A stretch of 64,000 nucleotides of DNA, from positions 403,736 to 467,735 of the forward strand of contig NZ_PGGU01000005.1 of assembly GCF_002872075.1 (NCBI RefSeq), in the 5' to 3' direction. Origin of the DNA: Microbacterium aurantiacum (lineage in GTDB: Bacteria > Actinomycetota > Actinomycetes > Actinomycetales > Microbacteriaceae). Position numbers and translations under genes: made by a program. Of this stretch, positions 39,194 through 46,485 are shown piece by piece; the first letter of the stretch is position 1, and each line of letters starts with the position of its first letter. Below the pieces are notes generated by a model. That model was not told the DNA's origin and made no database searches. It saw nothing but the letters and a program-made list of their open reading frames with translations.

Positions 39194-39372
39194 CACGGAT
39201 TCCGGCGGGTCGACGTGGACGGCGCGTGCATCGCGGACGCCATCGCCAGGCTGATCGCCAGGATCCCGGCGACGAAGACCGGCGCCTGCATGGTCGGCAG
39301 CTCGTGAGCGATGCCCAGAAGCACCATGCCTCCGATGAACAGCACCAGGAAAAGTATGTAGTTGAAGATCAT
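39193..39372 (-). CDS. small two-span membrane protein (59 aa)
   Basis: Begins MIFNYILFLVLFIGGMVLLG; the second hydrophobic stretch is APVFVAGILAISLAMASAM. An excellent ribosome-binding site (GGAGGAG, four bases before the ATG) and a stop/start overlap with the next gene support it. No function is known. It may assist or regulate the FUSC-like permease of the same operon. Confidence 0.75.
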   Translation of the reverse strand: MIFNYILFLVLFIGGMVLLGIAHELPTMQAPVFVAGILAISLAMASAMHAPSTSTRRNP

Positions 39373-39406
39373 GATCTCCTCCTCAGGTCGTCAGAGCGTC
39401 GAGGGC

Positions 39407-39568
39407 TCACGGCAGGTCCTCGACATCGATGGATTCGTCCTCATCACGGCCATCAGCGGCGGGCTCGGACGGATCCTCGTGGATCGGGTCGTCGCTCTCC
39501 TGCCGCGGAACGGTGTCCCGCGGGATGATGGGGCGCTGATCCTCTGGGGTCGCGTGCGGGTCCGACAT
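39407..39568 (-). CDS. small acidic hypothetical protein (53 aa)
   Basis: Highly acidic and Pro-rich (MSDPHATPEDQRPIIPRD at the start, then DGRDEDESIDVEDLP). Preceded by AGAGAGGA at a good distance. Probably the first gene of the operon that ends in the FUSC-like permease. Likely disordered; function unknown. Confidence 0.6.
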   Translation of the reverse strand: MSDPHATPEDQRPIIPRDTVPRQESDDPIHEDPSEPAADGRDEDESIDVEDLP

Positions 39569-39682
39569 GTTCGTCCTCTCTCACGATGCTCTGGGAGCAC
39601 TCTCCACCAGGAGACGAGAAAGCGCGGGCCCCTTGACATCGGGGCCGAGATACGCGAACCCGCGGCCCGAGGGCGCAACGAA

Positions 39683-39708
39683 AAACCCCCGACCGGAGCC
39701 GGGGGTTT
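39683..39708. terminator. terminator of the minus-strand tRNA cluster
   Basis: Stem AAACCCCCG with its complement and an 8-base loop; on the minus strand it is followed by T5. It lies just after tRNA-Val(GAC). Confidence 0.85.
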
Positions 39709-39713
39709 CGAGG

Positions 39714-39788
39714 TGGTGCGCGATACTGGGATCGAACCAGTGACCTCTTCCGTGTCAGGGAAGCGCGCTACCGCTGCGCCAATCGCGC
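39714..39788 (-). tRNA. tRNA-Val(GAC)
   Basis: Full cloverleaf: 7-bp acceptor GCGCGAT, anticodon loop CTGACAC (anticodon GAC), T-loop TTCGATC, discriminator A. CCA is encoded (39716-39714). Last of the three minus-strand tRNAs. Confidence 0.95.
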
Positions 39789-39810
39789 CCGTTCGGGCTA
39801 TTCATTTGTG

Positions 39811-39881
39811 AGGTGGCGACGGGATTCGAACCCGTGTAAACGGCTTTGCAGGCCGGTGCCTAGCCGCTCGGCCACGCCACC
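39811..39881 (-). tRNA. tRNA-Cys(GCA)
   Basis: Acceptor GGTGGCG, anticodon loop CTGCAAA (GCA), discriminator U73 as expected for Cys. CCA is not encoded, so it must be added. Confidence 0.95.
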
Positions 39882-39936
39882 GTGTGTGGATTGACCCCAC
39901 GTGCTTCGAGCTTCCAAGAGAAACTCACTGCACTCG

Positions 39937-40008
39937 AGCGGATGACGAGATTCGAACTCGCGACCCTCACCTTGGCAAGGTGATGCGCTACCACTGCGCT
40001 ACATCCGC
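39937..40008 (-). tRNA. tRNA-Gly(GCC)
   Basis: Acceptor GCGGATG, anticodon loop TTGCCAA (GCC), discriminator U73. CCA is not encoded. First of the minus-strand tRNA cluster. Confidence 0.95.
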
Positions 40009-40040
40009 ATTTGTTCCCGGTCGACCCGGGCACTCATGAA

Positions 40041-40069
40041 ACATTAGCCGAAGATCGCCACAAGGCCAA
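40041..40069 (-). promoter_or_regulatory. promoter of the tRNA-Gly-Cys-Val cluster
   Basis: On the minus strand: -35 TTGGCC (40069-40064), 17-base spacer, -10 TAATGT (40046-40041). A good sigma-A-type promoter starting 33 bases before tRNA-Gly. Confidence 0.7.
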
Positions 40070-40129
40070 ACCGAACGCGGATCTCGCGCGTGTCTCCCAG
40101 AGTGGTCAGCGGCACGACTTCGAGTCGGG

Positions 40130-40135
40130 TAATAT
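40130..40135 (+). promoter_or_regulatory. -10 of tRNA-Val(CAC)
   Basis: TAATAT, 23 bases before the tRNA 5' end; the -35 is not evident. Confidence 0.55.
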
Positions 40136-40158
40136 CGGTTCTCGTACCCCGCAGGTCT

Positions 40159-40231
40159 GGGCGATTGGCGCAGTTGGTAGCGCGCTTCCTTCACACGGAA
40201 GAGGTCATCGGTTCGAGTCCGGTATCGCCCA
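40159..40231 (+). tRNA. tRNA-Val(CAC)
   Basis: Acceptor GGGCGAT, anticodon loop TTCACAC (CAC), T-loop TTCGAGT, discriminator A. CCA is not encoded. Its body closely resembles tRNA-Val(GAC) at 39714-39788. Confidence 0.95.
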
Positions 40232-40235
40232 CCGC

Positions 40236-40271
40236 AGAACCCCCGAGATCATCGAAATCGGGGGTTCTTTC
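40236..40271 (+). terminator. terminator of tRNA-Val(CAC)
   Basis: 11-bp stem AGAACCCCCGA with its complement, an 11-base loop, then TT; five bases after the tRNA. Confidence 0.8.
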
Positions 40272-40315
40272 CATTGCTGCGCGAGGTGTCACCACCCCGG
40301 CGTACCATCTGCCTG

Positions 40316-40741
40316 GTGGTGACCGATGGCCGACTTCCCGGACCCTGCTTCGTTTGTTCCAACCAGACCGGGGCACGCATCGGCGACGTCTGGGTGTGTG
40401 CGACATGCGGCTGGCGATACGGCGACGTGCCCGACTACGACCTCCCCCTCCCGGTCATCGAGGTCGTGTACTACATCCGGTACGACCGCAGGGTGAAGAT
40501 CGGAACGAGCCGGCGTCCGCGTCAGCGCCTGGCGAGCATCCGGCACGAGGAGCTGCTCGCCTTCGAACGCGGCGGACGCCGTGTCGAACAGCAGCGACAT
40601 CGGGAGTTCGCCGGCATTCGAGAGGGAGGCGAGTGGTTCACGCTCACCGAGGAGCTGCGCGCACACATCGCCACACTTCGCGCGAGCGGCGACCCCTGGT
40701 CGCTCTACGCGCGCTGGTTCAGCGAGACACTCCGGTCATGA
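40316..40741 (+). CDS. GIY-YIG/T5orf172-like nuclease-domain protein with zinc ribbon
   Basis: About 141 residues. An N-terminal CFVC...CATC quartet looks like a zinc ribbon. The rest, VVYYIRYDRRVKIGTSRRPRQR through EQQRHREFAGIREGGEWF, has the Y-Y-I, R and terminal Glu pattern of the GIY-YIG-related T5orf172/MUG113 group. Whether it cuts DNA is unknown. Start uncertain: tandem GTGs at 40316 and 40319, with TACCAT ending seven bases before the first, suggest a leaderless message; a TTG at 40274 is unlikely because it overlaps the terminator region. Confidence 0.7.
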   Translation: MVTDGRLPGPCFVCSNQTGARIGDVWVCATCGWRYGDVPDYDLPLPVIEVVYYIRYDRRVKIGTSRRPRQRLASIRHEELLAFERGGRRVEQQRHREFAGIREGGEWFTLTEELRAHIATLRASGDPWSLYARWFSETLRS

Positions 40742-40745
40742 TCCA

Positions 40746-40774
40746 TTCCCACGTACTCCCCCGGCTGACATAGT
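40746..40774 (+). promoter_or_regulatory. promoter of the haloacetate-dehalogenase-like gene
   Basis: -35 TTCCCA (40746-40751), 17-base spacer, -10 CATAGT (40769-40774). The ATG at 40781 follows after six bases, so transcription should begin at or next to the start codon. Confidence 0.5.
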
Positions 40775-40780
40775 CGAGAC

Positions 40781-41650
40781 ATGTTCGAGGGGTTCGAGAC
40801 GAGCGAGGTCGATACCGGAGACGCACGGATCGTCGTCCGCCATTGCGCCGGGAACGGGCCCCCGATCATGCTGCTGCACGGTCATCCGCGCACCTCGGCG
40901 ACCTGGCATCGGGTGGCGCCGATGCTGAGAGACAAGGGATACGCCGTGATCTGTCCCGATCTCCGCGGGTACGGTCGCTCGACCGGACCGCTTCCGTCGC
41001 CCGATCATTCGGCCCATTCCAAGCGTGCCGTCGCTTCCGACATGCTCGCCGTCGCACGCCACCTCGGATACGTCCGGCTTCACGTCGCAGGCCATGATCG
41101 CGGAAGCTATGTCGCTCTCCGTCTCGCGCTCGATCACCCTGAGGCCGCGGAGCGGCTCATCCTCATGGACTGTCTGCCGCTCAGTGAACACGTCCACCGC
41201 ACGGACGCTCGGTTCGCGACCGCGTGGTGGCATTGGTTCTTCTTCGCCCAACCGGACATCCCCGAACGAGTGATCAATGCAGATCCTGCCGCCTGGTATC
41301 TCCCGAAGGCTGACCCCCGGACGATGGGGGAAGAGAATCACGCCGAGCTCACGCGCGCGATCGAGGATCCCGCCGTGGTCCGCGCGATGCTCGAGGACTA
41401 TCGAGCAGGGCTCACGATCGACCTCGCGCACGAGGAAGCGGATCGTGCGGCGGGCCGCAGGCTGCACATGCCCACGCTGATCCTCTGGTCGGCGCGCGAT
41501 GACCTCGAGCAGTTGCATGGTGATCCGCTGAAGATCTGGCGGGGCTGGGCAGACCGCGTCTCCGGCTTCAGCATCGACAGCGGACATCACATCGCCGAGG
41601 AAGCACCCGTCGAACTCGCTCGAGCTCTCATGGACTTCATCTCCGCGTAG
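40781..41650 (+). CDS. alpha/beta hydrolase, haloacetate (fluoroacetate) dehalogenase-like
   Basis: 289 residues. The nucleophile elbow is GHDRGS, with Asp106 in place of Ser, as in haloacetate dehalogenases; Asp130 (LILMD) and His269 complete a likely triad. His151-Trp152 in WWHWFFFAQPDIPER and Tyr207 in EDYRAG match the halide-binding residues known from fluoroacetate dehalogenase. Arg107 is kept, but the second carboxylate-binding Arg (position 110) is Tyr here. It may therefore act on another substrate, such as a different halo-acid, or be an epoxide-type hydrolase. Probably leaderless. Confidence 0.85.
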   Translation: MFEGFETSEVDTGDARIVVRHCAGNGPPIMLLHGHPRTSATWHRVAPMLRDKGYAVICPDLRGYGRSTGPLPSPDHSAHSKRAVASDMLAVARHLGYVRLHVAGHDRGSYVALRLALDHPEAAERLILMDCLPLSEHVHRTDARFATAWWHWFFFAQPDIPERVINADPAAWYLPKADPRTMGEENHAELTRAIEDPAVVRAMLEDYRAGLTIDLAHEEADRAAGRRLHMPTLILWSARDDLEQLHGDPLKIWRGWADRVSGFSIDSGHHIAEEAPVELARALMDFISA

Positions 41651-41683
41651 GAGAGCCCGCGTCCCGACCGCCGACAGATGGAA

Positions 41684-41711
41684 CTCCCCGGGACCCAGGG
41701 GTCCCGGGGAG
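41684..41711. terminator. bidirectional terminator between convergent genes
   Basis: 12-bp perfect stem CTCCCCGGGACC with a 4-base loop, between the stops of the hydrolase (plus) and the SPW protein (minus). Confidence 0.8.
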
Positions 41712-41719
41712 GTCGATCG

Positions 41720-42106
41720 TCAGGCCGTCGCGACCCGAACGCGTGAACCCGCCGGCTGAGGCTGTGAGAACAGTACGACGACGATGACGGCCGCGCCGAC
41801 GACGACGTGCGGCAGCCAGACGTTCGGCGCCTCGGTGGAGAAGCCGAACAGCCACGGAGACAGCGCGAGGAACAGGCTCGCGGCGACGTCGAAGACGAGG
41901 TGCACCGGCATCGGGATGAAGCCGAACGGTCCCCACTCGTACTTAGTGAACAGGCTGTAGACGATGAGTCCGACGCCCAGGACGATCGGGATGACGACGG
42001 CCGCTCCGCCGACGGACGCGAAGCCGAACACCCAGGGAGCCGCGATGAGGGCGACGCCGACGATGTAATCGAGAATGCCGTGGACCTTGGTCGGGATGAA
42101 ACGCAT
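41720..42106 (-). CDS. SPW-repeat integral membrane protein
   Basis: 128 residues, four hydrophobic spans in two repeats, each marked by an S/A-P-W-x-F-G-F motif (APWVFGFAS and SPWLFGFST). SPW-repeat proteins are of unknown function. The ATG at 42106 has AAGGAGGAG in front; the frame continues 18 codons further without such support. Confidence 0.88.
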   Translation of the reverse strand: MRFIPTKVHGILDYIVGVALIAAPWVFGFASVGGAAVVIPIVLGVGLIVYSLFTKYEWGPFGFIPMPVHLVFDVAASLFLALSPWLFGFSTEAPNVWLPHVVVGAAVIVVVLFSQPQPAGSRVRVATA

Positions 42107-42198
42107 GACTCCTCCTTCGGATGCGGCCGCGGAAAGCGGCTCACAGAAGGTTCGTCGCACAGAGCGAATCGGATTGGATCACCCGGGTCGACGCAAGC

Positions 42199-42960
42199 TC
42201 AGGCGATGAAAGCGATGTGCGGGATGCCCGACGTCGGGTCGACGGCGACCCTCGCGTCCACTCCGTAGACGTCGTGGATCAGTTCGACGGTGAGGACGTC
42301 GGCGGGCGCTCCGGCCGCCACGATCCTGCCTCCGTCGAGCACGAGCAGCGCATCGCAGAACATCGCCGCCAGGTTCAGATCGTGCATGGCGATCACCGTC
42401 GTCACGGGAAGGCTCGTCACCAGCCTGAGCAGTTCGAGCTGGTGGCGGATGTCGAGGTGGTTCGTCGGCTCATCGAGCAGGAGCTCGTGCGGCTCCTGGG
42501 CGAGCGCCCTGGCGATGTGCGCCCGTTGCCGCTCTCCCCCGGACAAGGAGTGCCACAGACGTTCCTCCCGGCCCTGCAGGCCGACCTGATGCAGGGCCTG
42601 CCGGATCACCTCGTCGTCGCGCGGGGAACCGGCACCGAACGCGCCGCGGTAGGGCGTGCGTCCGAGCCGGACCACGTCGTAGACGGTGATGTCGGCATCG
42701 GTGTCCGCGTGCTGGGTCACGGCAGCGACTTTCGTCGCGATGTCCCGGCGACGGACCGTCTTGAGGTCGTGGCCGTCGAGCGTGATGAGTCCCCGGTCGG
42801 GGCGGGCGAACCCGTGGAGCAGCCGCAGCAGCGAGGACTTCCCCGAGCCGTTGGGTCCGAGCAGTCCGACGGTCTGCCCCTGCACGGGGTGCAGGGTGAC
42901 GCCGTCGACGACCAGCGCATCGCCGCGCTTCCACGAGACATCCGTCGCGTGCAGGGTCAT
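42199..42960 (-). CDS. iron-siderophore-type ABC transporter ATP-binding protein
   Basis: 253-residue ATPase of the FecE/FepC/BtuD group. Walker A GPNGSGKSSLLRLL, signature LSGGERQRA, Walker B LLLDEPTNHLD and the switch His in IAMHDLN are all present. It overlaps the permease gene by four bases and completes an importer with 42957-44006 and 44027-45082. Substrate is inferred as an iron chelate from the upstream DtxR-like box. Confidence 0.95.
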   Translation of the reverse strand: MTLHATDVSWKRGDALVVDGVTLHPVQGQTVGLLGPNGSGKSSLLRLLHGFARPDRGLITLDGHDLKTVRRRDIATKVAAVTQHADTDADITVYDVVRLGRTPYRGAFGAGSPRDDEVIRQALHQVGLQGREERLWHSLSGGERQRAHIARALAQEPHELLLDEPTNHLDIRHQLELLRLVTSLPVTTVIAMHDLNLAAMFCDALLVLDGGRIVAAGAPADVLTVELIHDVYGVDARVAVDPTSGIPHIAFIA

Positions 42961-44006
42961 GAGCGCGCCCGCTTCCGCACGAGAAGCAGCACGAAGATCG
43001 GCACCCCGACGATCGCCGTTCCGACGCCGACCGGGAGCGGCGATGGTGCGAAGACGACGCGCGAGCCGGCATCCACCCAGACCATGAAGATCGCGCCGAG
43101 CACCGCCGTCGCCGGGATGATCCGGGAGTGACGCTGCCCGAAGAGCAACCGCGCCGCATGGGGCAGCACGAGGCCGACGAAGCCGATGGCGCCGGCGACG
43201 CTGACCAGGGCGGCCGTCAGCAGCGCGGTCAGCACGAGCAGGACGACGCGGGTGCGAGTGACGTGGATCCCCAGCGAGGCCGCGACATCCTCGCCGAACG
43301 CGAAGGCATCCAGCGAGCGGGTGTACCCGAGCGCCACGACGGCCCCGATGAGGGACACGGATGCGGTCAGGAGAACGTCATCCCACCGCATCCCCTCCAG
43401 CGAACCGAGCAGCCAGAACATGATGCCCCTCGTCTCGTCGGAATCCGCCACGGCGAAGATGACCAGAGAGGTGAGGGCCGAGAAGAGCTGCGTGCCGGCG
43501 ACGCCCGCGAGCACGATGGCGGTGTCTCCTCCGCTCGAGAACCGGCCGAGCAGGAGCACGAAGCCGAATGCGACCAGTGCGCCCACGAACGCGCCGCCGG
43601 GGAGGCCGAGCGCACTCCCGCCCAGACCGAGCACGCCCACGACGACGGCGCCGGTCGACGCTCCGGACGAGACGCCGAGGATGAACGGGTCCGCGAGCGG
43701 GTTGCGCAGGAGCGACTGGAGGATCACGCCGCAGACACCGAGCCCGATCCCGCATGCCGCGGCGACCAAGGCCCGTGGGAGGCGCTCCTGCCAGACGATC
43801 GCGTCCTCGGAGGCGCGCACCGGGATGTCAGTGAGGCCGAGATGATTCGAGACGATGTCGCGGACGTTCACGAGCGACACGTCAGCCGACCCGAGCGTGA
43901 CGGCGACGCCGAGGGACACCACGAAGATCGCGATGCCGGACATCACGATCAACAGCGTGACGATGCCGCCGGATCGGCGTGTCGGTTCGGCCCGGCTGTC
44001 GGTCAT
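42957..44006 (-). CDS. FecCD-family ABC transporter permease
   Basis: 349 residues and about nine to ten membrane spans; typical segments are ARLPRALVAAACGIGLGVCGV-like (RLPRALVAAACGIG), GVSSGASTGAVVV and FVGLVLPHAARLL with the conserved G-L-x-x-P-H. A single permease gene is present, so it would form a homodimer. The start is ATG 44006; a GTG at 44030, overlapping the stop of the binding-protein gene (GTGA), would add eight residues and is a real alternative. Confidence 0.93.
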   Translation of the reverse strand: MTDSRAEPTRRSGGIVTLLIVMSGIAIFVVSLGVAVTLGSADVSLVNVRDIVSNHLGLTDIPVRASEDAIVWQERLPRALVAAACGIGLGVCGVILQSLLRNPLADPFILGVSSGASTGAVVVGVLGLGGSALGLPGGAFVGALVAFGFVLLLGRFSSGGDTAIVLAGVAGTQLFSALTSLVIFAVADSDETRGIMFWLLGSLEGMRWDDVLLTASVSLIGAVVALGYTRSLDAFAFGEDVAASLGIHVTRTRVVLLVLTALLTAALVSVAGAIGFVGLVLPHAARLLFGQRHSRIIPATAVLGAIFMVWVDAGSRVVFAPSPLPVGVGTAIVGVPIFVLLLVRKRARS

Positions 44007-44026
44007 GGGCGTCGGGAAGCGGCGGT

Positions 44027-45082
44027 TCACCGGACGCAGTCGCCCGCGCTCTGCACCCACTGCTGGATCTTCTCCAGGCCGTCGACGTATCGGATCGAGG
44101 GGTTCATCTCGGCGCCGTGCAGAGCGATGAAGCACTCGTCCTGCACCGCCCTCATGGTGCTCGTGAGGGCGTCGCTCTTCAGGAAGTCGATCTTGTCGTC
44201 AAGGCGATCGCCCGGGAAGCGGTCGCGCTGCAGATCCCCCAGGACGAGGATCTGCGGTGAACGGTCGACGACGGACTCCCAGCCCGAGGCGACCCAGTCG
44301 TCGTCCTCGTCGGCGAAGGCGTTCTCCATCCCCGTCATCGAGGCGAGCATCGAGGCGGATCCGAACCCGCCGGCCATGTAGGGCGTCTTCGTGTCGGCGA
44401 ACCAGAACGCCACGGTGGCGCCGTCGAGGTCGACCCCCTCCAGCGCGGTCTCGGTGCGCTCCTCGAGGTCGGCGACGAGCTCTTCACCACGGTCCTGCAC
44501 GTCGAAGATCGTCGCCAGATCGCGGATCTCCTGGTAGAGAGCGTCGACGCTCAGTTGCTCCGTGCGGGACCCGCCGCCGTTGATGCTCACCCCGCCCTCG
44601 CAATCGGTCGGCGACAGGTACGAGGCGATCCCGGTCTCGGCGAGGCGATCCCGGGAGACGACCCCGCCCTCGTCCTTGTAGTGACGGCCGAACGATGCTG
44701 TCACGAAGTCGGGATCGGCACCCAGCAGAACCTCATACGTGGGAGCGTTGTCAGCCAGGCGGGGCACCTGCTCGTTCACGGCAGCCAGGCTCGGCAGCAC
44801 CGGGTCCGTCCAAGAGGCCGTGCCGACGATCCGGTCCTCGAGACCGAGGGACAGCAGGATCTCGGTGGAGTTCTGATCGAGCGACGCGACGCGCTGCGGA
44901 GCGCTCTCGATGATGACCTCTCGACCGCAGTTGTCGACGGTCAGCGGGTACGCCGTACCACCGGCGCTCTCGGCGTCAGGCGCCGCCACCTCGATGACCT
45001 CGGATGCTCCGCACCCGCTCAGGGCGAGAGCGGAGACAGTGGCAAGGGAAAGAAGCGCCAGGCGCGTCTGGATCGTACGCAT
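44027..45082 (-). CDS. iron-type ABC transporter substrate-binding lipoprotein
   Basis: 351 residues. Lipobox LSGC with Cys24, then a FecB/PeriplasmicBP-2 type fold (VASLDQNSTEILLSLGLEDRI; LLGADPDFVTASFG). It captures an iron chelate or similar ligand on the cell surface and hands it to the permease. First gene of the operon, right behind the DtxR/IdeR-like box. Confidence 0.94.
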   Translation of the reverse strand: MRTIQTRLALLSLATVSALALSGCGASEVIEVAAPDAESAGGTAYPLTVDNCGREVIIESAPQRVASLDQNSTEILLSLGLEDRIVGTASWTDPVLPSLAAVNEQVPRLADNAPTYEVLLGADPDFVTASFGRHYKDEGGVVSRDRLAETGIASYLSPTDCEGGVSINGGGSRTEQLSVDALYQEIRDLATIFDVQDRGEELVADLEERTETALEGVDLDGATVAFWFADTKTPYMAGGFGSASMLASMTGMENAFADEDDDWVASGWESVVDRSPQILVLGDLQRDRFPGDRLDDKIDFLKSDALTSTMRAVQDECFIALHGAEMNPSIRYVDGLEKIQQWVQSAGDCVR

Positions 45083-45124
45083 CAGGCGGACTTCCTCGGA
45101 TTCTCGGGGCGAAATCTGGTCGAC

Positions 45125-45143
45125 TTAGGTTAGCCTTATCTAC
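45125..45143. promoter_or_regulatory. DtxR/IdeR-like iron box
   Basis: TTAGGTTAGCCTTATCTAC matches the 19-bp DtxR/IdeR consensus (TTAGGTTAGSCTAACCTAA) at most positions, perfectly in the left half. It lies 43 bases before the binding-protein gene, where it overlaps -10-like sequences on the minus strand, so iron-loaded DtxR/IdeR should repress the importer. Confidence 0.8.
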
Positions 45144-45208
45144 TTCCCGTCTCAAATCGGGGCCGGTCTTCACAGCCCCCGCGGATATGCGACTGCTACG
45201 GTGCAGTC

Positions 45209-45225
45209 ATCGGCATTTTGCCGAT
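45209..45225. promoter_or_regulatory. perfect 17-bp palindrome upstream of the DUF1611 gene
   Basis: ATCGGCA-TTT-TGCCGAT, 87 bases before the start of the DUF1611 gene. It may be an operator or a small mRNA hairpin; no regulator gene is adjacent. Confidence 0.45.
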
Positions 45226-45311
45226 CATCAGGGAAGACTTCTCGTCGACCGACAGCTTTCAACGGCCCTCCGTTTCTTGTCGCCTCCTCTGTGCGACCGT
45301 TGAGGAACCCG

Positions 45312-46472
45312 ATGACCGTCCAAACCCCCGACCGTTCCAGCGACCTCCTGATCGCCGGCCTTCACGCCGCCGAAGCCGTCCTCCCCGTCGGTTCCACCGC
45401 GGTCGTGTACTGCGAAGGCCAGTTCGGCGAGCAGGACGGCAAGACCGCGAACGGCCTCGTCCGCCACTCCGAGAAGTACGACATCCTCAGCGTGATCGAC
45501 AGCACCCACGCGGGCGCCGACGCGGGCATGTTCCTCGACGGCACCCCCAACGGCATCCCGGTCCTCGCGAATCTCGCGCAGTCCGTGGTGCACGCCGACC
45601 GCGTACCCGACTACCTGATCTGCGGCGTCGCGCCGGCCGACGGCCTCCTCTCGGCCGCGCAGCGTGTCGTCCTTCTCGACGGGATCGCCCGAGGAATGCA
45701 CATCATCAACGGGCTGCATGAGTTCCTGAACGACGACGCCGAGTTCGCCGCGGCGGCGCTGCTGGCCGGCGTCACGATCACCGACGTCCGCCGGCCGCGC
45801 AGCATGAGCGAGCTTCACCTGTTCTCCGGCCGGATCTTCGACGTCACGTGCCCGCGCATCGCGGTGCTCGGCACCGACGGCGCGATCGGCAAGCGCACCA
45901 CATCCACCCTGCTGGTGCAGGCGCTGAGCGCACGCGGCATCCATGCCGTGATGGTCGGGACAGGTCAGACGACCATCATCCAGGGCGGCAAGTACGGCGT
46001 CGCCCTCGATGCCCTCGTCCCGCAGTACTGCTCGGGCGAAGTCGAGAACCAGGTCGTCGCCGCATTCGAGGGTGAAGACCCCGACATCATCATCGTCGAG
46101 GGCCAGGGCGCGCTCAGTCATCCCGCCTACATCACCTCTGCCCATATCCTGCGCGGAAGCCAGCCTGCCGGCGTCATCGTCCAGCACGCGCCGAAGCGCC
46201 GCATGCTCGGCGACTTCCCGATGGTGAAGATGCCCACCGTCGCCAGCGAGGTCGCCCTGATCGAGGCATTCGCCGACACGAAGGTCATCGGCATCACCGT
46301 CAACCACGAGGGCATGACCACCGACGAGATCGGCGGAGCCATCGACGACATCGAGCTCGAACTGGGCCTTCCCGCCACCGACCCGCTGACCCGGCCACTG
46401 GACGACCTCGTCGAGATGGTCCTGCTGGCGTTCCCGCAGCTCGCGAACAGGCCGCTGGCCACACGCAGCTGA
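45312..46472 (+). CDS. DUF1611 family protein (DgcN-like)
   Basis: 386 residues with an N-terminal Rossmann-like domain and a C-terminal P-loop domain (VLGTDGAIGKRTTSTL, loop at 187-196; IIVEGQGALSHP). DUF1611 members named DgcN act on D-glutamate together with the epimerase-like DgcA. No DgcA gene is nearby, so that role is uncertain. The ATG at 45312 has TGAGGA upstream; the frame is open earlier without support. It converges on the PemK-like gene. Confidence 0.82.
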   Translation: MTVQTPDRSSDLLIAGLHAAEAVLPVGSTAVVYCEGQFGEQDGKTANGLVRHSEKYDILSVIDSTHAGADAGMFLDGTPNGIPVLANLAQSVVHADRVPDYLICGVAPADGLLSAAQRVVLLDGIARGMHIINGLHEFLNDDAEFAAAALLAGVTITDVRRPRSMSELHLFSGRIFDVTCPRIAVLGTDGAIGKRTTSTLLVQALSARGIHAVMVGTGQTTIIQGGKYGVALDALVPQYCSGEVENQVVAAFEGEDPDIIIVEGQGALSHPAYITSAHILRGSQPAGVIVQHAPKRRMLGDFPMVKMPTVASEVALIEAFADTKVIGITVNHEGMTTDEIGGAIDDIELELGLPATDPLTRPLDDLVEMVLLAFPQLANRPLATRS

Positions 46473-46485
46473 GAGCGCGGCGCCG

